Numbered from the stretch's first letter, positions 17,986 through 27,775 are shown. The stretch is 64,000 nt of DNA from Moritella sp. Urea-trap-13 (GCF_002836355.1 NZ_PJCA01000027.1:558281-622280), one strand, 5' to 3'. Made by a program: numbers and translations. Notes: generated by a model from the sequence alone, not told the origin.

Positions 17986-19719
17986 TTAGTTATTATTTTT
18001 CAAATCCATATACGACCTTGCCTCAATACCCTGTTCATTTATCTGTAAACCAGTGTTCAAGCGTAAATTATAATTTTGCATATCTTTCAGTTCCTGCGGT
18101 ACTTCCTGACCGCTGAGTTCTGCTGCTGTCACCAAGGGCGTAAAAGCTTTGCGGTAATTGATTGATAGGCTGTAAATCCCTGTTGCTGTTATTGGTTTAT
18201 CACCCAGTTCAATGGCGATTTTTTTGGCTTTATCACCGCTAAAAATAACCATATGCTCTTTATGCATGACTACTTGGGGATTAATGCCAGGTAGTGATGA
18301 AAATGGAATCAGTGATGATAGTGGAACTACTTTACCGTTTGCAGGTAATTTAACGTCTGCCAGCTCTGGTCTAAACGTCGCCATAATATTAAATAATGTT
18401 CTTGGGTCGCTGGCTGATAAACTGATGATGGTATCTAAATTTTTGATGACCACTTCACTCTGACTTTCATCTAAACTGTAATCAAGTACCGCGCCCGAAA
18501 CACCTTTAATACCATTAGCCATTGCCGTCATTACACCAAGCATTGCGGGATTGTTCTGCTGAATTTCGGATTGCATCTTTTGTAATGGAGGGCAGATATA
18601 ACTTGGTTGTTGTAATTCATTCCAAACGCGACTGATTGCGGGTGATAGGTTGCCGACATCAACGCCAATACCAAGAGCTAACACGGTATTATTTAGATCG
18701 TTGACGTATTCAGGTATAAACCCAGCCAACTGTGTTAGGGCTGTTAAAATGGTTTGATTGTGACTCTCGATCACCATCGCCATCTCAAGCGTTGTATTAT
18801 CGTCATTAATGTCAAATTGATGGAAACCAAACACAGTTCGTGGCCAGTTTCTGGCAATACTGGTGAGTTCCTTTTTACATGCAGGTTGCTGGTAGACTTG
18901 CAGGTGATCTTGCTCCTGTAATACCATTAACTTAGCAATATGCTGACCAAGTAAGTTCTTATCTGGTGATGTTATAGCTTGAACTAGGGCTTGGTGATTT
19001 ATATAGCTGATCGCATCTTCGGTAAAACCGTGTGTGCTAATAATATCATTGAGCAGGTTTGAATTTGCTAAAGAGTTCTCTACCGGCGTTATTCCCAGTG
19101 CATTTTCCAATAATAATGGTTGGTTTAAACTGCTATTAAAAGTGACGGTTAAGATATTATTATGTTGACTAATAATTAACGCTAACTGTTCTGGATCTGT
19201 TTCGTCAGTAAGTTGGTAGCTGCGATAATCACGCTGTTTTATTTGACTTTGCTCATGGCTAAATCCACTTTCAGCTTCAGCCTTATCCAATAATGCCCAT
19301 ATCGCATCTGGGTCGGTGACATCTATTTTGAATACCGGGATCATACCTAAGGTGTACAGATAACCTTGTACCTCCTCTGCAATACCAAACGTAGCCATGA
19401 AAGTATCTGCATCTTGCATACTTTCTAGATAACTTTTAACTAAATGTAAGAAAAAATTGATCTTAGTATCTGCAGGGTCGTAACTCTCACTTGAGTATAA
19501 AGCTGTAATCAGATCATCGGGTGATTGGCTATAATTGTAACTTATCGAATTAATGTATGCTCTGATAGGGAAGGGGGTTAATTGTCCTGAAAACAGTGCT
19601 GTATTTGCAGGAATGTAGTCTAATATTGCGTGCTCATTTGATGTTTGTTTTTTCGTGAGTAGATATCCCGCCGTGGCGATAGTGATAATTAAAGCGCCTG
19701 CAATTAAAGTCCGTTTCAT
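17986..19719 (-). CDS. Membrane-anchored DUF3352-like protein
   Basis: A 577-residue protein with one amino-terminal helix (MKRTLIAGALIITIATAGYLL) and a large periplasmic part beginning YIPANTALFSGQLTPFPI. That phrase is typical of DUF3352-type proteins that open with DYIPADTPYF-like sequence. The body holds many NLNNTVLALGIG-like beta segments and two isolated cysteines pairs (QPACKKE, SYICPPL). I use the ATG at 19719. A TTG three codons upstream is the alternative. The function is unknown. The family call is tentative, and the single-helix envelope location is well supported. Confidence 0.6.
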   Translation of the reverse strand: MKRTLIAGALIITIATAGYLLTKKQTSNEHAILDYIPANTALFSGQLTPFPIRAYINSISYNYSQSPDDLITALYSSESYDPADTKINFFLHLVKSYLESMQDADTFMATFGIAEEVQGYLYTLGMIPVFKIDVTDPDAIWALLDKAEAESGFSHEQSQIKQRDYRSYQLTDETDPEQLALIISQHNNILTVTFNSSLNQPLLLENALGITPVENSLANSNLLNDIISTHGFTEDAISYINHQALVQAITSPDKNLLGQHIAKLMVLQEQDHLQVYQQPACKKELTSIARNWPRTVFGFHQFDINDDNTTLEMAMVIESHNQTILTALTQLAGFIPEYVNDLNNTVLALGIGVDVGNLSPAISRVWNELQQPSYICPPLQKMQSEIQQNNPAMLGVMTAMANGIKGVSGAVLDYSLDESQSEVVIKNLDTIISLSASDPRTLFNIMATFRPELADVKLPANGKVVPLSSLIPFSSLPGINPQVVMHKEHMVIFSGDKAKKIAIELGDKPITATGIYSLSINYRKAFTPLVTAAELSGQEVPQELKDMQNYNLRLNTGLQINEQGIEARSYMDLKNNN

Positions 19720-19882
19720 CGTATCCAATCCATTTTATATTGTTAATTCCAGTATGGTATATTTATTCCGTTTTCGTTATTCGCTCGTCATTTTTAGTGT
19801 CACTACATTATTTACATAAGCGCGATACGTAAATAAAATTATATAAATATTAATTAGAAATTAGAAATAAAGCGATATATAC

Positions 19883-19918
19883 AAAAATGCCTATTAGGAT
19901 TAACTAATAGGCATTTTT
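19883..19918 (-). terminator. Terminator after the small outer-membrane barrel gene
   Basis: Perfect 15-bp stem, AAAAATGCCTATTAG and CTAATAGGCATTTTT, with loop GATTAA. The A and T runs on its ends make it a bidirectional rho-independent terminator. It is nearly identical to the hairpin at 20691-20726. Confidence 0.9.
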
Positions 19919-19972
19919 ATTTCTATACTGAGCTAAGCACTACAAACAAGCTAGTGAGGTCATGTGAACTCA

Positions 19973-20578
19973 TTATACAAATGAGAACTGTACCCCTAAA
20001 TTATAACTAAACTCGCTTTGGGTGCGATTCGCATACTCAAGGCCTGCTACGAGTCCAAAGGTAGAACCGAGTTGGAAAACGTTCTTTAATCTGACCATAT
20101 TCTTATGTTCTTCAACTGCTTCATATTGGTACGAAAGATCTGTCATCCAATGTCTAGCAATTTGAGCTTTGATCCCTGCTTTGCAGTAGCCCGAGGTCTC
20201 AGCATAATGCCGCTCATCTCTATTCGCACTGTGGTTAACGACCCCGCAAGACACAGGCACTGAAAATGTTGATGAGCGTTTAATGACATAACCCATCCCT
20301 GCTGACCAGGTATTTATTTCAGAGCTAAATCGGGTTTGGAAATTAGCATCACCTTCAACAAATATATCGCCAATAATATTGGCATTCACATCAAGATATA
20401 GTCCTGCTAACCCTTTATTTTCTGAGTTATTGTATTTATCGCCAAAATACGGCGTCATTGCATCTGATGAATAATTCGTTGCTTTATAACCAAAGCCGAC
20501 ATAGGTAAAATTATCAGCAATATCTGTGTTGGCATAAACATTAGTTGATAATAATAACGTGAGTAGGAACTTTTTCAT
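19973..20578 (-). CDS. Small outer-membrane beta-barrel protein
   Basis: From the ATG at 20578 (AAGGTATCAC before it) this is 201 residues with signal peptide MKKFLLTLLLSTNVYA. The mature chain shows about eight amphipathic strands (FTYVGFGYKATNYSS, GLYLDVNANI, WSAGMGYVI, FGLVAGLEYANRTQ) and ends in FSYNLGVQFSFV, a terminal aromatic/hydrophobic signature of outer-membrane barrels. Two cysteines (CGVV, SGYCKAG) could pair. A longer frame to 20629 has no signal at its start. The gene sits between two near-identical terminators, suggesting a self-contained unit. Function unknown. Confidence 0.7.
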   Translation of the reverse strand: MKKFLLTLLLSTNVYANTDIADNFTYVGFGYKATNYSSDAMTPYFGDKYNNSENKGLAGLYLDVNANIIGDIFVEGDANFQTRFSSEINTWSAGMGYVIKRSSTFSVPVSCGVVNHSANRDERHYAETSGYCKAGIKAQIARHWMTDLSYQYEAVEEHKNMVRLKNVFQLGSTFGLVAGLEYANRTQSEFSYNLGVQFSFV

Positions 20579-20690
20579 GTGATACCTTATTTTCGATGTT
20601 AATTTAATCTGTATTGGCTCATTATCCATATACTAAGATATTGTATTTTATAGCTCAATGAGAAAAATGTAAGATTTTTAAGTGATATAC

Positions 20691-20726
20691 AAAAATGCCT
20701 ATTAGCGTTAACTAATAGGCATTTTT
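20691..20726 (-). terminator. Terminator after tcyP, twin of 19883-19918
   Basis: Stem AAAAATGCCTATTAG and CTAATAGGCATTTTT with loop CGTTAA. It differs from the hairpin at 19883 only in two loop bases, and the preceding bases (GATATAC / GATATATAC) are also shared. Confidence 0.9.
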
Positions 20727-20757
20727 TATTACTCTATTTTTCTAGAATAGCTATCGA

Positions 20758-22140
20758 TTAAGCCGTTGTTTGTTCTATCGGCGTGTCTGCTGATTTGTCC
20801 TGTTTTGACTTCAACAATCGACTGGTAATAGTACCAGCTGCCATTGAGCCACTGACATTCAGTGCAGTACGTGCCATATCGATTAATGGTTCAATCGAAA
20901 TAAGCAGTGCGGCGATAGTGACAGGTAAACCCATCGCAGGTAATACGATAAGCGCCGCAAATGTTGCACCACCACCGACACCGGCAATACCAAACGAGCT
21001 CACCATGATAATTGCGACTAGCGATAAGATGAAGCTAAAGTCCATTGGGTCAATGCCCACACTTGGCGCTACCATTACCGCTAGCATAGCAGGGTAGATA
21101 CCCGCACAACCATTTTGACCAATCGTTGCCCCAAATGATGCAGATAGGTTGGCAATCGCTGGTGGCACGTTTAGCTCGTTAATTTGCGCTTCAACATTTA
21201 GTGGAATAGTTGCTGCACTGCTACGAGAACTAAAGGCAAATGTGAGAACAGGCCAGATTTTTTTGAAATATTCTGTTGGTTTAACACCAACGAATGAAAC
21301 TAATACGCCGTGTACAACAAACATCAATAAGATAGCCACGTAAGATGCGACGATAAAACCGAGTAAGTTAAGAATGTCAGTCGGGCTTGATGTTGCGACC
21401 ACTTTCATCATTAGCGCTAAGATACCGTAAGGTGTGATCGCCATGATCATTTTCACTAAACGCATGACGATGGCTTGCGATACATCGACAAAGGTATTAA
21501 TTGGTTTTGCTAATTCAGCATTTTCGGCACTGACTTTTAGCGCCGCAATACCCACTAGAATACCAAAGATAACTACGGCAATAATCGATGTTGAGCGTGA
21601 ACCTGTTAAGTCAGCAAACGGGTTAGTTGGGATGAAACTCACTAACATTTGCGGAATACTTAAGTCACTTACTTGACCTGCTCGTGATTCAATCACAGCG
21701 ACACGGGCTATTTCACGAGAGCCTTCTGTTAGACCTTCAGCCGATAAACCAAACAGTTGGGCGATACCAATACCAACAAGCGCTGATAGCATAGTTGTAA
21801 ATAATAAAACACCAATTGTTAAACCACTAATTTGTCCCAGCGAGCCTGAGCGATCAAGTTTAACAACAGCTGAAATCATTGATACTAATACTAATGGCAT
21901 GATCACCATTTTCAGTAAACCAACGTAGCCTTTACCGACAATATCAACCCATGCGAGGGTTTCTTTAATCACGCTACTGCCTTCGCCATAACCGACTTGA
22001 AGTATTAAGCCAAATACACTACCTGAAACAAGACCTAATAAAACCAGACGTGAAAGAGTGTGACCCTTTCGTTGTTGGCCATTTAATAAATAAATGAGGA
22101 TACCGAATACCGCTAAGTTAGCGATAACAACTAATGACAT
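20758..22140 (-). CDS. tcyP: L-cystine:cation symporter
   Basis: Dicarboxylate/amino acid:cation symporter family protein of the TcyP (YdjN) branch, which imports L-cystine. The 460 residues match E. coli TcyP (463). It has 8-10 helices and the family hairpin-loop sequences [19 protein letters not shown] and [20 protein letters not shown], then [24 protein letters not shown] precedes the ATG. It belongs functionally with the CyuA-like gene at 15641: cystine uptake plus cysteine breakdown, although the two are 4 kb apart. Confidence 0.9.
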   Translation of the reverse strand: MSLVVIANLAVFGILIYLLNGQQRKGHTLSRLVLLGLVSGSVFGLILQVGYGEGSSVIKETLAWVDIVGKGYVGLLKMVIMPLVLVSMISAVVKLDRSGSLGQISGLTIGVLLFTTMLSALVGIGIAQLFGLSAEGLTEGSREIARVAVIESRAGQVSDLSIPQMLVSFIPTNPFADLTGSRSTSIIAVVIFGILVGIAALKVSAENAELAKPINTFVDVSQAIVMRLVKMIMAITPYGILALMMKVVATSSPTDILNLLGFIVASYVAILLMFVVHGVLVSFVGVKPTEYFKKIWPVLTFAFSSRSSAATIPLNVEAQINELNVPPAIANLSASFGATIGQNGCAGIYPAMLAVMVAPSVGIDPMDFSFILSLVAIIMVSSFGIAGVGGGATFAALIVLPAMGLPVTIAALLISIEPLIDMARTALNVSGSMAAGTITSRLLKSKQDKSADTPIEQTTA

Positions 22141-22574
22141 GATAAATTCCTATGGATGGTTTAGCTTAAACAACCGGATAGCACTACCTTGTGCCGTGTT
22201 TTTAAGCTATTTAATAACAATGATTTATGAATATTTCAGCAGATTACACTAGTGATTAGCTTGTCCAAAGGAATTAAAAATCATTAGATATTACTTTTTA
22301 GCATATAAAGAACTGTTTATTTTTAATATGTTTTATTGCTGGGCTGGTTTTGAGTTATTAATATTTAAATGATTGAATTTTAGATATTAATAAATATAAA
22401 AAGCCATAACGAAGAAAACTCGTCATGGCTTTACCCTGCAGGGGCGGAAACAATTTATTCTATTGGTTCGTATGGAGGTTGCTTTATAATCAAATAGTGA
22501 TACTAGTAAAGTTGGGTAATAACCCTTTTACCATGCAGTCAGCACCTGCGATTTGTTGATGGTCATGATGGCGA
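22141..22574 (-). other. Intergenic spacer with terminator
   Basis: This 434-base stretch holds the tcyP upstream region and one terminator at 22402-22430. I see no supported ORF or other signal in it. Confidence 0.5.
22402..22430 (-). terminator. Terminator after the YfcC-like gene
   Basis: Stem AGCCATAACG and CGTCATGGCT (one mismatch), 9-base loop, followed on the minus strand by TTTTTATATTT after the lower arm. It lies 145 bases past the transporter stop. Confidence 0.75.
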
Positions 22575-23978
22575 TTAACTAAATGTGACCGCGAGACTGA
22601 GCAAGATCATGACTAACACTGAGAGCATACCCATTAACGGCAGGGTAAACTTAAGCCATGACGAATAACCAACACGGCCAATTGCCAAAGCACCCATTAC
22701 GACACCTGATGTTGGCGTAATCATGTTTGGTAAACCTGATGCAGATTGATAAGCGGTTACCACTAATTCACGACTTACACCAGCGAAGTCCGCTAACGGT
22801 GCCATGATAGGCATCGTCAACACAGCAAGGCCAGAAGAAGATGGTACGACTAAACAAAGTACCGCTTCAATCCAATAAATTGCATTAATGAAGGCTATAT
22901 CACTTAAACCACCGAGTAAACCTTCGGCAAAATTTAAAATAGTATGGGTTATATTACCGTTGTCCATCACCACAACTAAACCGCGTGCGATGGCTATGAT
23001 TAATGCCACACCTAACAGATCTCGAGCACCGGTAATGAAACTATCAGTTGTTTCACTTTCGGTTAAACGACCTACAATACCCGTGACAATAGTCGCACCA
23101 ATAAATAACGCGGACAATTCACCCATCCACCAGCCTGCTGCAGATACACCCCAAACCATGATAGCAAATGATAGTGTGAAAATAACTAATACTGCTTTTC
23201 GCGTACCTGTTAATGTCAATACTTGTTGGCTTTTACTGTGTAGAAAGTGCTGTTCGTTATCTGTTTTTTGATGGAAAACTAACGACGCTGACGGATCTGC
23301 TTTTACTTTTGCTGCGTAACGCATGACATAAATCACGCAAAGCAACCAGCCGAATACCAAAATGATGGCGCGTAAGGCAAAGCCGTCCATGAAGCTGATT
23401 TCTGCTGCATTAGAAGCGATTACTGTTGCAAAAGGGTTAATAGTGGAACCTAAACAACCAATACCTGCACCGATCATAATAATAGCCACCCCGACAATAC
23501 TGTCATAACCTGCGGCAATCATTACTGGAATTAATAAGGTATAAAACGGTAGCGTTTCTTCCGCCATACCATATACCGTACCACCCAGTGCAAATAATCC
23601 CATTAAGATTGGGATCATCCATTTTTCATGGCCATTAAGGCGTGTCATTGTTGCTGCTATGCCAGCATCGATAGCGCCAGTACTGGTCACAACGGCAATA
23701 AAACCACCAATGATCAAAACAAATAAGGCGACATCGACAGCGCGAGCTGCATAACTTGATGGATCATAAAAACCTTGCACTGGTGCCATTAATACTTCAA
23801 CGATACCTTGTGGATTTGCTTCTACGGTTTGGTATGAACCTACTTGCGGTACTTTTTTACCCAAGGTGTCATTCATTTCCATTTGATATTTACCTGCTGG
23901 GATCACCCAAGTCAACGCAGCCATCAATACCGTGAGTAGAAATAAGATCGTATAGGTAGAGGGAAATTTAAGTTTCAT
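22575..23978 (-). CDS. YfcC/ArcD-family membrane carrier
   Basis: A 467-residue inner-membrane protein with about 12 helices of the YfcC (C4-dicarboxylate anaerobic carrier-like, DUF401-related) family. It starts KFPSTYTILFLLTVLMAALTW and has the family phrases GAIDAGIAAT, GTVYGMAEETLPFYTLLIPV and GCLGSTINPFATVIASNAA, plus a second similar half with PSSSGLAVLTMPIMAPLAD. Such carriers move carboxylates, amino acids or peptides. It lies just downstream of the opine-dehydrogenase-like gene and shares its transcript, so it probably imports or exports the substrate of that enzyme. Confidence 0.85.
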   Translation of the reverse strand: MKLKFPSTYTILFLLTVLMAALTWVIPAGKYQMEMNDTLGKKVPQVGSYQTVEANPQGIVEVLMAPVQGFYDPSSYAARAVDVALFVLIIGGFIAVVTSTGAIDAGIAATMTRLNGHEKWMIPILMGLFALGGTVYGMAEETLPFYTLLIPVMIAAGYDSIVGVAIIMIGAGIGCLGSTINPFATVIASNAAEISFMDGFALRAIILVFGWLLCVIYVMRYAAKVKADPSASLVFHQKTDNEQHFLHSKSQQVLTLTGTRKAVLVIFTLSFAIMVWGVSAAGWWMGELSALFIGATIVTGIVGRLTESETTDSFITGARDLLGVALIIAIARGLVVVMDNGNITHTILNFAEGLLGGLSDIAFINAIYWIEAVLCLVVPSSSGLAVLTMPIMAPLADFAGVSRELVVTAYQSASGLPNMITPTSGVVMGALAIGRVGYSSWLKFTLPLMGMLSVLVMILLSLAVTFS

Positions 23979-23982
23979 TACT

Positions 23983-24026
23983 GGTATGTCCTTATATTAA
24001 GTTTACAGGTATGTCTTTATATTAAG
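23983..24026 (-). repeat. 25-bp-period tandem duplication at the opine DH/yfcC junction
   Basis: GGTATGTCCTTATATTAAG (23983-24001) and GGTATGTCTTTATATTAAG (24008-24026) differ at one base. The copy next to the transporter supplies its ribosome site (AAGGA on the minus strand), while the other copy includes the stop of the upstream gene and reads AAAGA. Confidence 0.8.
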
Positions 24027-25131
24027 CTACGAAGTGCATGATTTCTGCTATAGACATACCTGCTAAACCCATTTTTTCGAGTGTGCGTCCTGCAGTAAAA
24101 TAATCTGTATCGTTATAAGCATTGTCTAGGTGTAAGCAAGCCGTAACAATAGGTGTTTCAATATTGGTTAAGCGCCCAAACTCATGGCAAGGCACTAATA
24201 AATAGGCCGCATCTTCGGTGATATAGCGGTTAGATGCTGAATTTGGCGCACTATTTAGCTTACCGTGGGTTTCGGAAGTGCGGTTAACTTGGTAAACATC
24301 CTCACACTGCATTGCATATAATGCATTCATTGACTCTAACTCCGGAACCAATGCTAAGCCTAATGCATTACCAATTTGCATGCGCTCATTTTCCATTACG
24401 GCAGCAGCTTTAGCCGTTGATGGTGAGCAGCAGTCTTTGTAATAGTTAAACTGACCGTCGAAGTTTTCTAATAAACCCATGTTTAAGGTTGTTAATAATG
24501 GGTGACCACCAAAGTTAATATTTTCAAGTCCGACGCTGATCACGTTAGCCAGAGCTGTTAATGATAATGGCATGATTGGCTGTAGTTTTGCTATTGCTTC
24601 TGCAGTTTTGTGTGCAGGTAAAGCGGCGACAGGTAAAAATTCTTTCATGCCTAAAATCGCCAACTGTGCAGGTCCGACAATACGGGTTGCCCATGGAATT
24701 GAGATCGCATCGACAAAGGTAATATCGAGATCTTGATAACCTTGTTCTTTTTTTATGCGGTTGAGCACCAATGAACCATAGTTACCTGGCATTAGCATGA
24801 TAATTTGCCCATCCCTTAGGTGCGGTAACATATCAATAAATAATGGTTCTTGAGCAAATGAAGGTACAGGTAAAATGAGCAGTTCAGAAAATGCGATAGT
24901 TTCAGCCAAGTCTCGACTTACCTTCGTTATCGGTTGGAAACCGGCATAAGTTAAAGTAACATTATTAAACTCAGCTAATGCGGTAATACCAGCATGCTGT
25001 TCAATATCGCTAAGCGGTTGATCAAAACCGCTTGAACCGTATAGACATACTTGTGCACCTTGCAACGAAAAGTGATAAGCCGCAGTTAACCCTGCGTTAC
25101 CGGAACCAATAACAGATACTCGAGTGGACAT
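24022..25131 (-). CDS. Octopine/nopaline dehydrogenase family oxidoreductase
   Basis: NAD(P)-dependent enzyme of the opine dehydrogenase family, which reversibly couples an amino acid and a 2-oxo acid. The dinucleotide-binding motif is VIGSGNAGLTAAYHF (GxGNAG at 9-14). The carboxy-terminal domain has the family signature GLENINFGGHPLLTTLNMG with the presumed catalytic His region, and later YKDCCSPSTAKAAAVMENER. It is 369 residues, normal for the family (about 360-405). It is transcribed with the YfcC-like carrier and lies downstream of a LysR gene. Which opine it handles is unknown. Confidence 0.85.
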   Translation of the reverse strand: MSTRVSVIGSGNAGLTAAYHFSLQGAQVCLYGSSGFDQPLSDIEQHAGITALAEFNNVTLTYAGFQPITKVSRDLAETIAFSELLILPVPSFAQEPLFIDMLPHLRDGQIIMLMPGNYGSLVLNRIKKEQGYQDLDITFVDAISIPWATRIVGPAQLAILGMKEFLPVAALPAHKTAEAIAKLQPIMPLSLTALANVISVGLENINFGGHPLLTTLNMGLLENFDGQFNYYKDCCSPSTAKAAAVMENERMQIGNALGLALVPELESMNALYAMQCEDVYQVNRTSETHGKLNSAPNSASNRYITEDAAYLLVPCHEFGRLTNIETPIVTACLHLDNAYNDTDYFTAGRTLEKMGLAGMSIAEIMHFVA

Positions 25132-25322
25132 AATTATTCCTTTTTACGATGATTAAATTTCGTCATCAGTGTAAGGAAGAGTCATCTGCTTTGAACAATG
25201 TCGAATGGTTTTGGTTGTATGCAAAAATGTAATGCTACGACATGGTTTTATTATTATGATGTTGATTAAAATAGGGTTTATCTAATTTTACGCTTGTTTC
25301 ACTGCTACCGTTAACTGTGATC

Positions 25323-26258
25323 TTAGTCGATATTACTGTCATGTAGGTCACGCATCGCACCAATATTTAAATGAATACCCATCTCATCAGCCTGTAACAT
25401 AAATTGTTCAATAAATAACTCGGCATGATGATGCAGGGGTTTTAATGCTGGATATAAAATCTCTAATTCAAAGGGTAACGAAAATTTTAGTGGTCGCATG
25501 ACGACATGATCATGTTCACTTGCCATATGAGCGGTAAAAGGATCTGTGATGGCAATACCTATACCTTCGCGTACTAATGCCGCCGCGGTGCTTGCAAGTG
25601 AAACTTCTATACATTCAATTGTGGTTAAGTTGTATCGGCGTAATAACAGATCTATTTTTAATTGTGCGGAGTCTTTTTCATGGCGAATGAGTACTTGTCC
25701 TGCGATATCTTGAATATCGATTGCAGTGAGCTCTGCTAATGGCGATGTTGCTGGAATCAAGCAAACACATTCACTGATTACCTGTTGTGCCATTACTCCG
25801 GGGTAAGCTTGAGTTACAAAGGCAAAACCAATATCAGTGGTTTGGCTCTGAACTTGTCGTACAACGCCTTCTGAGCGGTCGGTTTTTACGGCTATTTTCA
25901 TGCGTGGTGATTGTTTGACTACGGTCGCTAATATACGAGGCAAAAAAGCATGCGATAATAATGGCATTGTTGCTATATTGAGACTACCAAAATGGTTGGC
26001 TCGAATAGATTCTGCAGCATTATCCAACCCCGTAATCGCATCAAATACCTTGGTGACTTCGAAATAGAATGCTTCTCCTTCACAGCTTAGTACTAAACGA
26101 TTACCTTTACGGATGAATAATTTAAAACCAATACGTTGTTCCAGCCCAGAAATTAGGCGGCTAACGGCGGGTTGACTTAAATTTAGGCGTTCAGCGGCGG
26201 CTGTTACCGTTTGGCATTCAATGACAGCTTTAAAGGCATTAAGTTGGGTCAATTTCAT
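25323..26258 (-). CDS. LysR-family regulator of the opine DH/YfcC genes
   Basis: A 311-residue LysR-type regulator. The first 60 residues form the winged helix (TQLNAFKAVIECQTVTAAAE, then RLNLSQPAVSRLISGLEQ), followed by a periplasmic-binding-protein-like effector domain with SLASTAAALVREGIGIAITDP. That phrase resembles regulators that sense amino acids such as NocR/OccR-type opine regulators. It lies on the same strand 191 bases upstream of the opine-dehydrogenase gene, whose expression it likely controls. Effector unknown. Confidence 0.85.
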   Translation of the reverse strand: MKLTQLNAFKAVIECQTVTAAAERLNLSQPAVSRLISGLEQRIGFKLFIRKGNRLVLSCEGEAFYFEVTKVFDAITGLDNAAESIRANHFGSLNIATMPLLSHAFLPRILATVVKQSPRMKIAVKTDRSEGVVRQVQSQTTDIGFAFVTQAYPGVMAQQVISECVCLIPATSPLAELTAIDIQDIAGQVLIRHEKDSAQLKIDLLLRRYNLTTIECIEVSLASTAAALVREGIGIAITDPFTAHMASEHDHVVMRPLKFSLPFELEILYPALKPLHHHAELFIEQFMLQADEMGIHLNIGAMRDLHDSNID

Positions 26259-26443
26259 TATTATAATAAGTATATAGAATTATGTATGTATCCACAGAGT
26301 AACGGATATAACACTACATATCGAGACTTTCTACAACAGATGTTTGATGATATTAACCTGAGTTGGAGTATTGATTTAGTCGCGCTATAGCTGTCTCAGA
26401 TCAACGCAAATGCAGTTGTTAATGCATTGAAGTGAAAATAAAG

Positions 26444-26500
26444 TTGAATTATTCAAAAAATGTTGAATAATAGGGTCACAATATAAGTGACTCAAGTCAC
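26444..26500 (+). promoter_or_regulatory. Palindromes upstream of ackA
   Basis: ATTATTCAA, 6-base spacer, TTGAATAAT (26448-26471) forms a perfect inverted repeat. A second perfect palindrome GTGACT-CA-AGTCAC lies at 26487-26500, 32 bases before the ackA ATG. They look like regulator sites. No factor can be named. Confidence 0.5.
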
Positions 26501-26531
26501 AACAATAGTCTGAAACAGGAACAATACTCAC

Positions 26532-27719
26532 ATGTCTAACTCATTTGTACTCGTGATCAACTCTGGTAGCTCATCGTTAAAATTCGCACTTATCGATTCC
26601 AATACCGGGGATACTGTTCTTAATGGATTAGGAGAGTGTTTTGGCCTTCCTGAAGCGGCTGTTAGCTGGAAATATGAAGGGCAAAAATCTGAAGAAGCAA
26701 TCACAGCTGAAGGTGATCACCATGAGCTGGCTATTAAACGTATCGTTGTACTACTCGAAAGCCTAGGTCTTACGTCACAGATTGTGGCTGTTGGTCATCG
26801 TGTTGTACACGGTGGAGAGAAGTTTACTAGCACAGTAAAAATTGATGAATCTGTCTTAAACGAAATTCGTAACCTGTCAGACCTTGCGCCATTGCATAAT
26901 CCTGCAGCTGCCAAAGGTATTGAAGCGGCAATGCATGCCTTCCCTGTGTTGCCACAATTTGCAGTATTTGATACCGCATTCCACCAAACTATGCCAGCGA
27001 AAGCATTTACCGGTGCAATTTCTCACAAGCTTTACAAAGACTATGGTATTCGTCGCTATGGTTTCCACGGTACAAGCCATTATTTCGTGAGCCGTGAAGC
27101 CGCTAAGATGATTAATAAACCTATTGAAGAAAGCAGCTTCATTTCCGTGCATTTAGGTAACGGTGCTTCTGTATGCGCGATTCGTGATGGTCAAAGTGTT
27201 GATACAAGCATGGGCTTTACACCACTTGCCGGTCTAATGATGGGTACACGTTGTGGTGATTTAGACCCAAGTATCATTGAGTTCTTGCTGAAAAAAGGTT
27301 GGTCACAAGATGAAGTGTTTAAAGAGCTGAATACTAATTCAGGCTTTATGGGCGTATCAGGCTTAACCAGTGATTGCCGCGGTATTATCGAAGCAATGGA
27401 ACAGGGCCATAAAGGCGCGACATTAGCATTCCAAGTATTTACGTATCGCGTAGCTAAATATATTGCGTCATACATGGTATCGCTTGAATCACTTGACGGC
27501 ATTATCTTTACTGGCGGTATTGGTGAAAATGCACTACCGATCCGTAGTGAAGTATTAGCTTACTTGAAGATCTTTGGTTATAAAGAAGATCTGGAAGCAA
27601 ATAAAGCCGCTCGATTTGGTAATGGTGGCTTGATCACTGTAGCGGGTACACCTGCTGTGATGGTTATCCCAACCAACGAAGAATTCGTTATTGCTCAGCA
27701 GTCGGTTGAACTACTGTAA
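26532..27719 (+). CDS. ackA: Acetate kinase
   Basis: Converts acetyl phosphate and ADP to acetate and ATP, or the reverse. The 395 residues carry the ASKHA signatures: LVINSGSSSLKFALID at the start, VGHRVVHGGE, AVFDTAFHQTMP, RRYGFHGTSH, SVHLGNGASVCAI, and FTGGIGENA near residue 325. The length equals the family standard (about 400). No pta gene follows; a strong terminator does. Upstream palindromes suggest regulation. Codon use looks more polished than its neighbours, as expected for a well-expressed enzyme. Confidence 0.96.
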   Translation: MSNSFVLVINSGSSSLKFALIDSNTGDTVLNGLGECFGLPEAAVSWKYEGQKSEEAITAEGDHHELAIKRIVVLLESLGLTSQIVAVGHRVVHGGEKFTSTVKIDESVLNEIRNLSDLAPLHNPAAAKGIEAAMHAFPVLPQFAVFDTAFHQTMPAKAFTGAISHKLYKDYGIRRYGFHGTSHYFVSREAAKMINKPIEESSFISVHLGNGASVCAIRDGQSVDTSMGFTPLAGLMMGTRCGDLDPSIIEFLLKKGWSQDEVFKELNTNSGFMGVSGLTSDCRGIIEAMEQGHKGATLAFQVFTYRVAKYIASYMVSLESLDGIIFTGGIGENALPIRSEVLAYLKIFGYKEDLEANKAARFGNGGLITVAGTPAVMVIPTNEEFVIAQQSVELL

Positions 27720-27746
27720 ATAATCATTTTAATTTAAATAATAATG

Positions 27747-27775
27747 AAACCCGCTCTTGTAGCGGGTTTTTTTTC
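27747..27775 (+). terminator. Rho-independent terminator of ackA
   Basis: Stem AAACCCGCT and AGCGGGTTT with loop CTTGT, followed by a run of Ts, 27 bases after the ackA stop. Confidence 0.95.

Noticed and set aside
22888-23271. 127-codon plus-strand frame inside the YfcC-like gene
   Set aside because: Shadow of the membrane protein on the other strand.
26877-27152. 91-codon frame antisense to ackA
   Set aside because: Conserved coding of acetate kinase on the plus strand produces the open frame.
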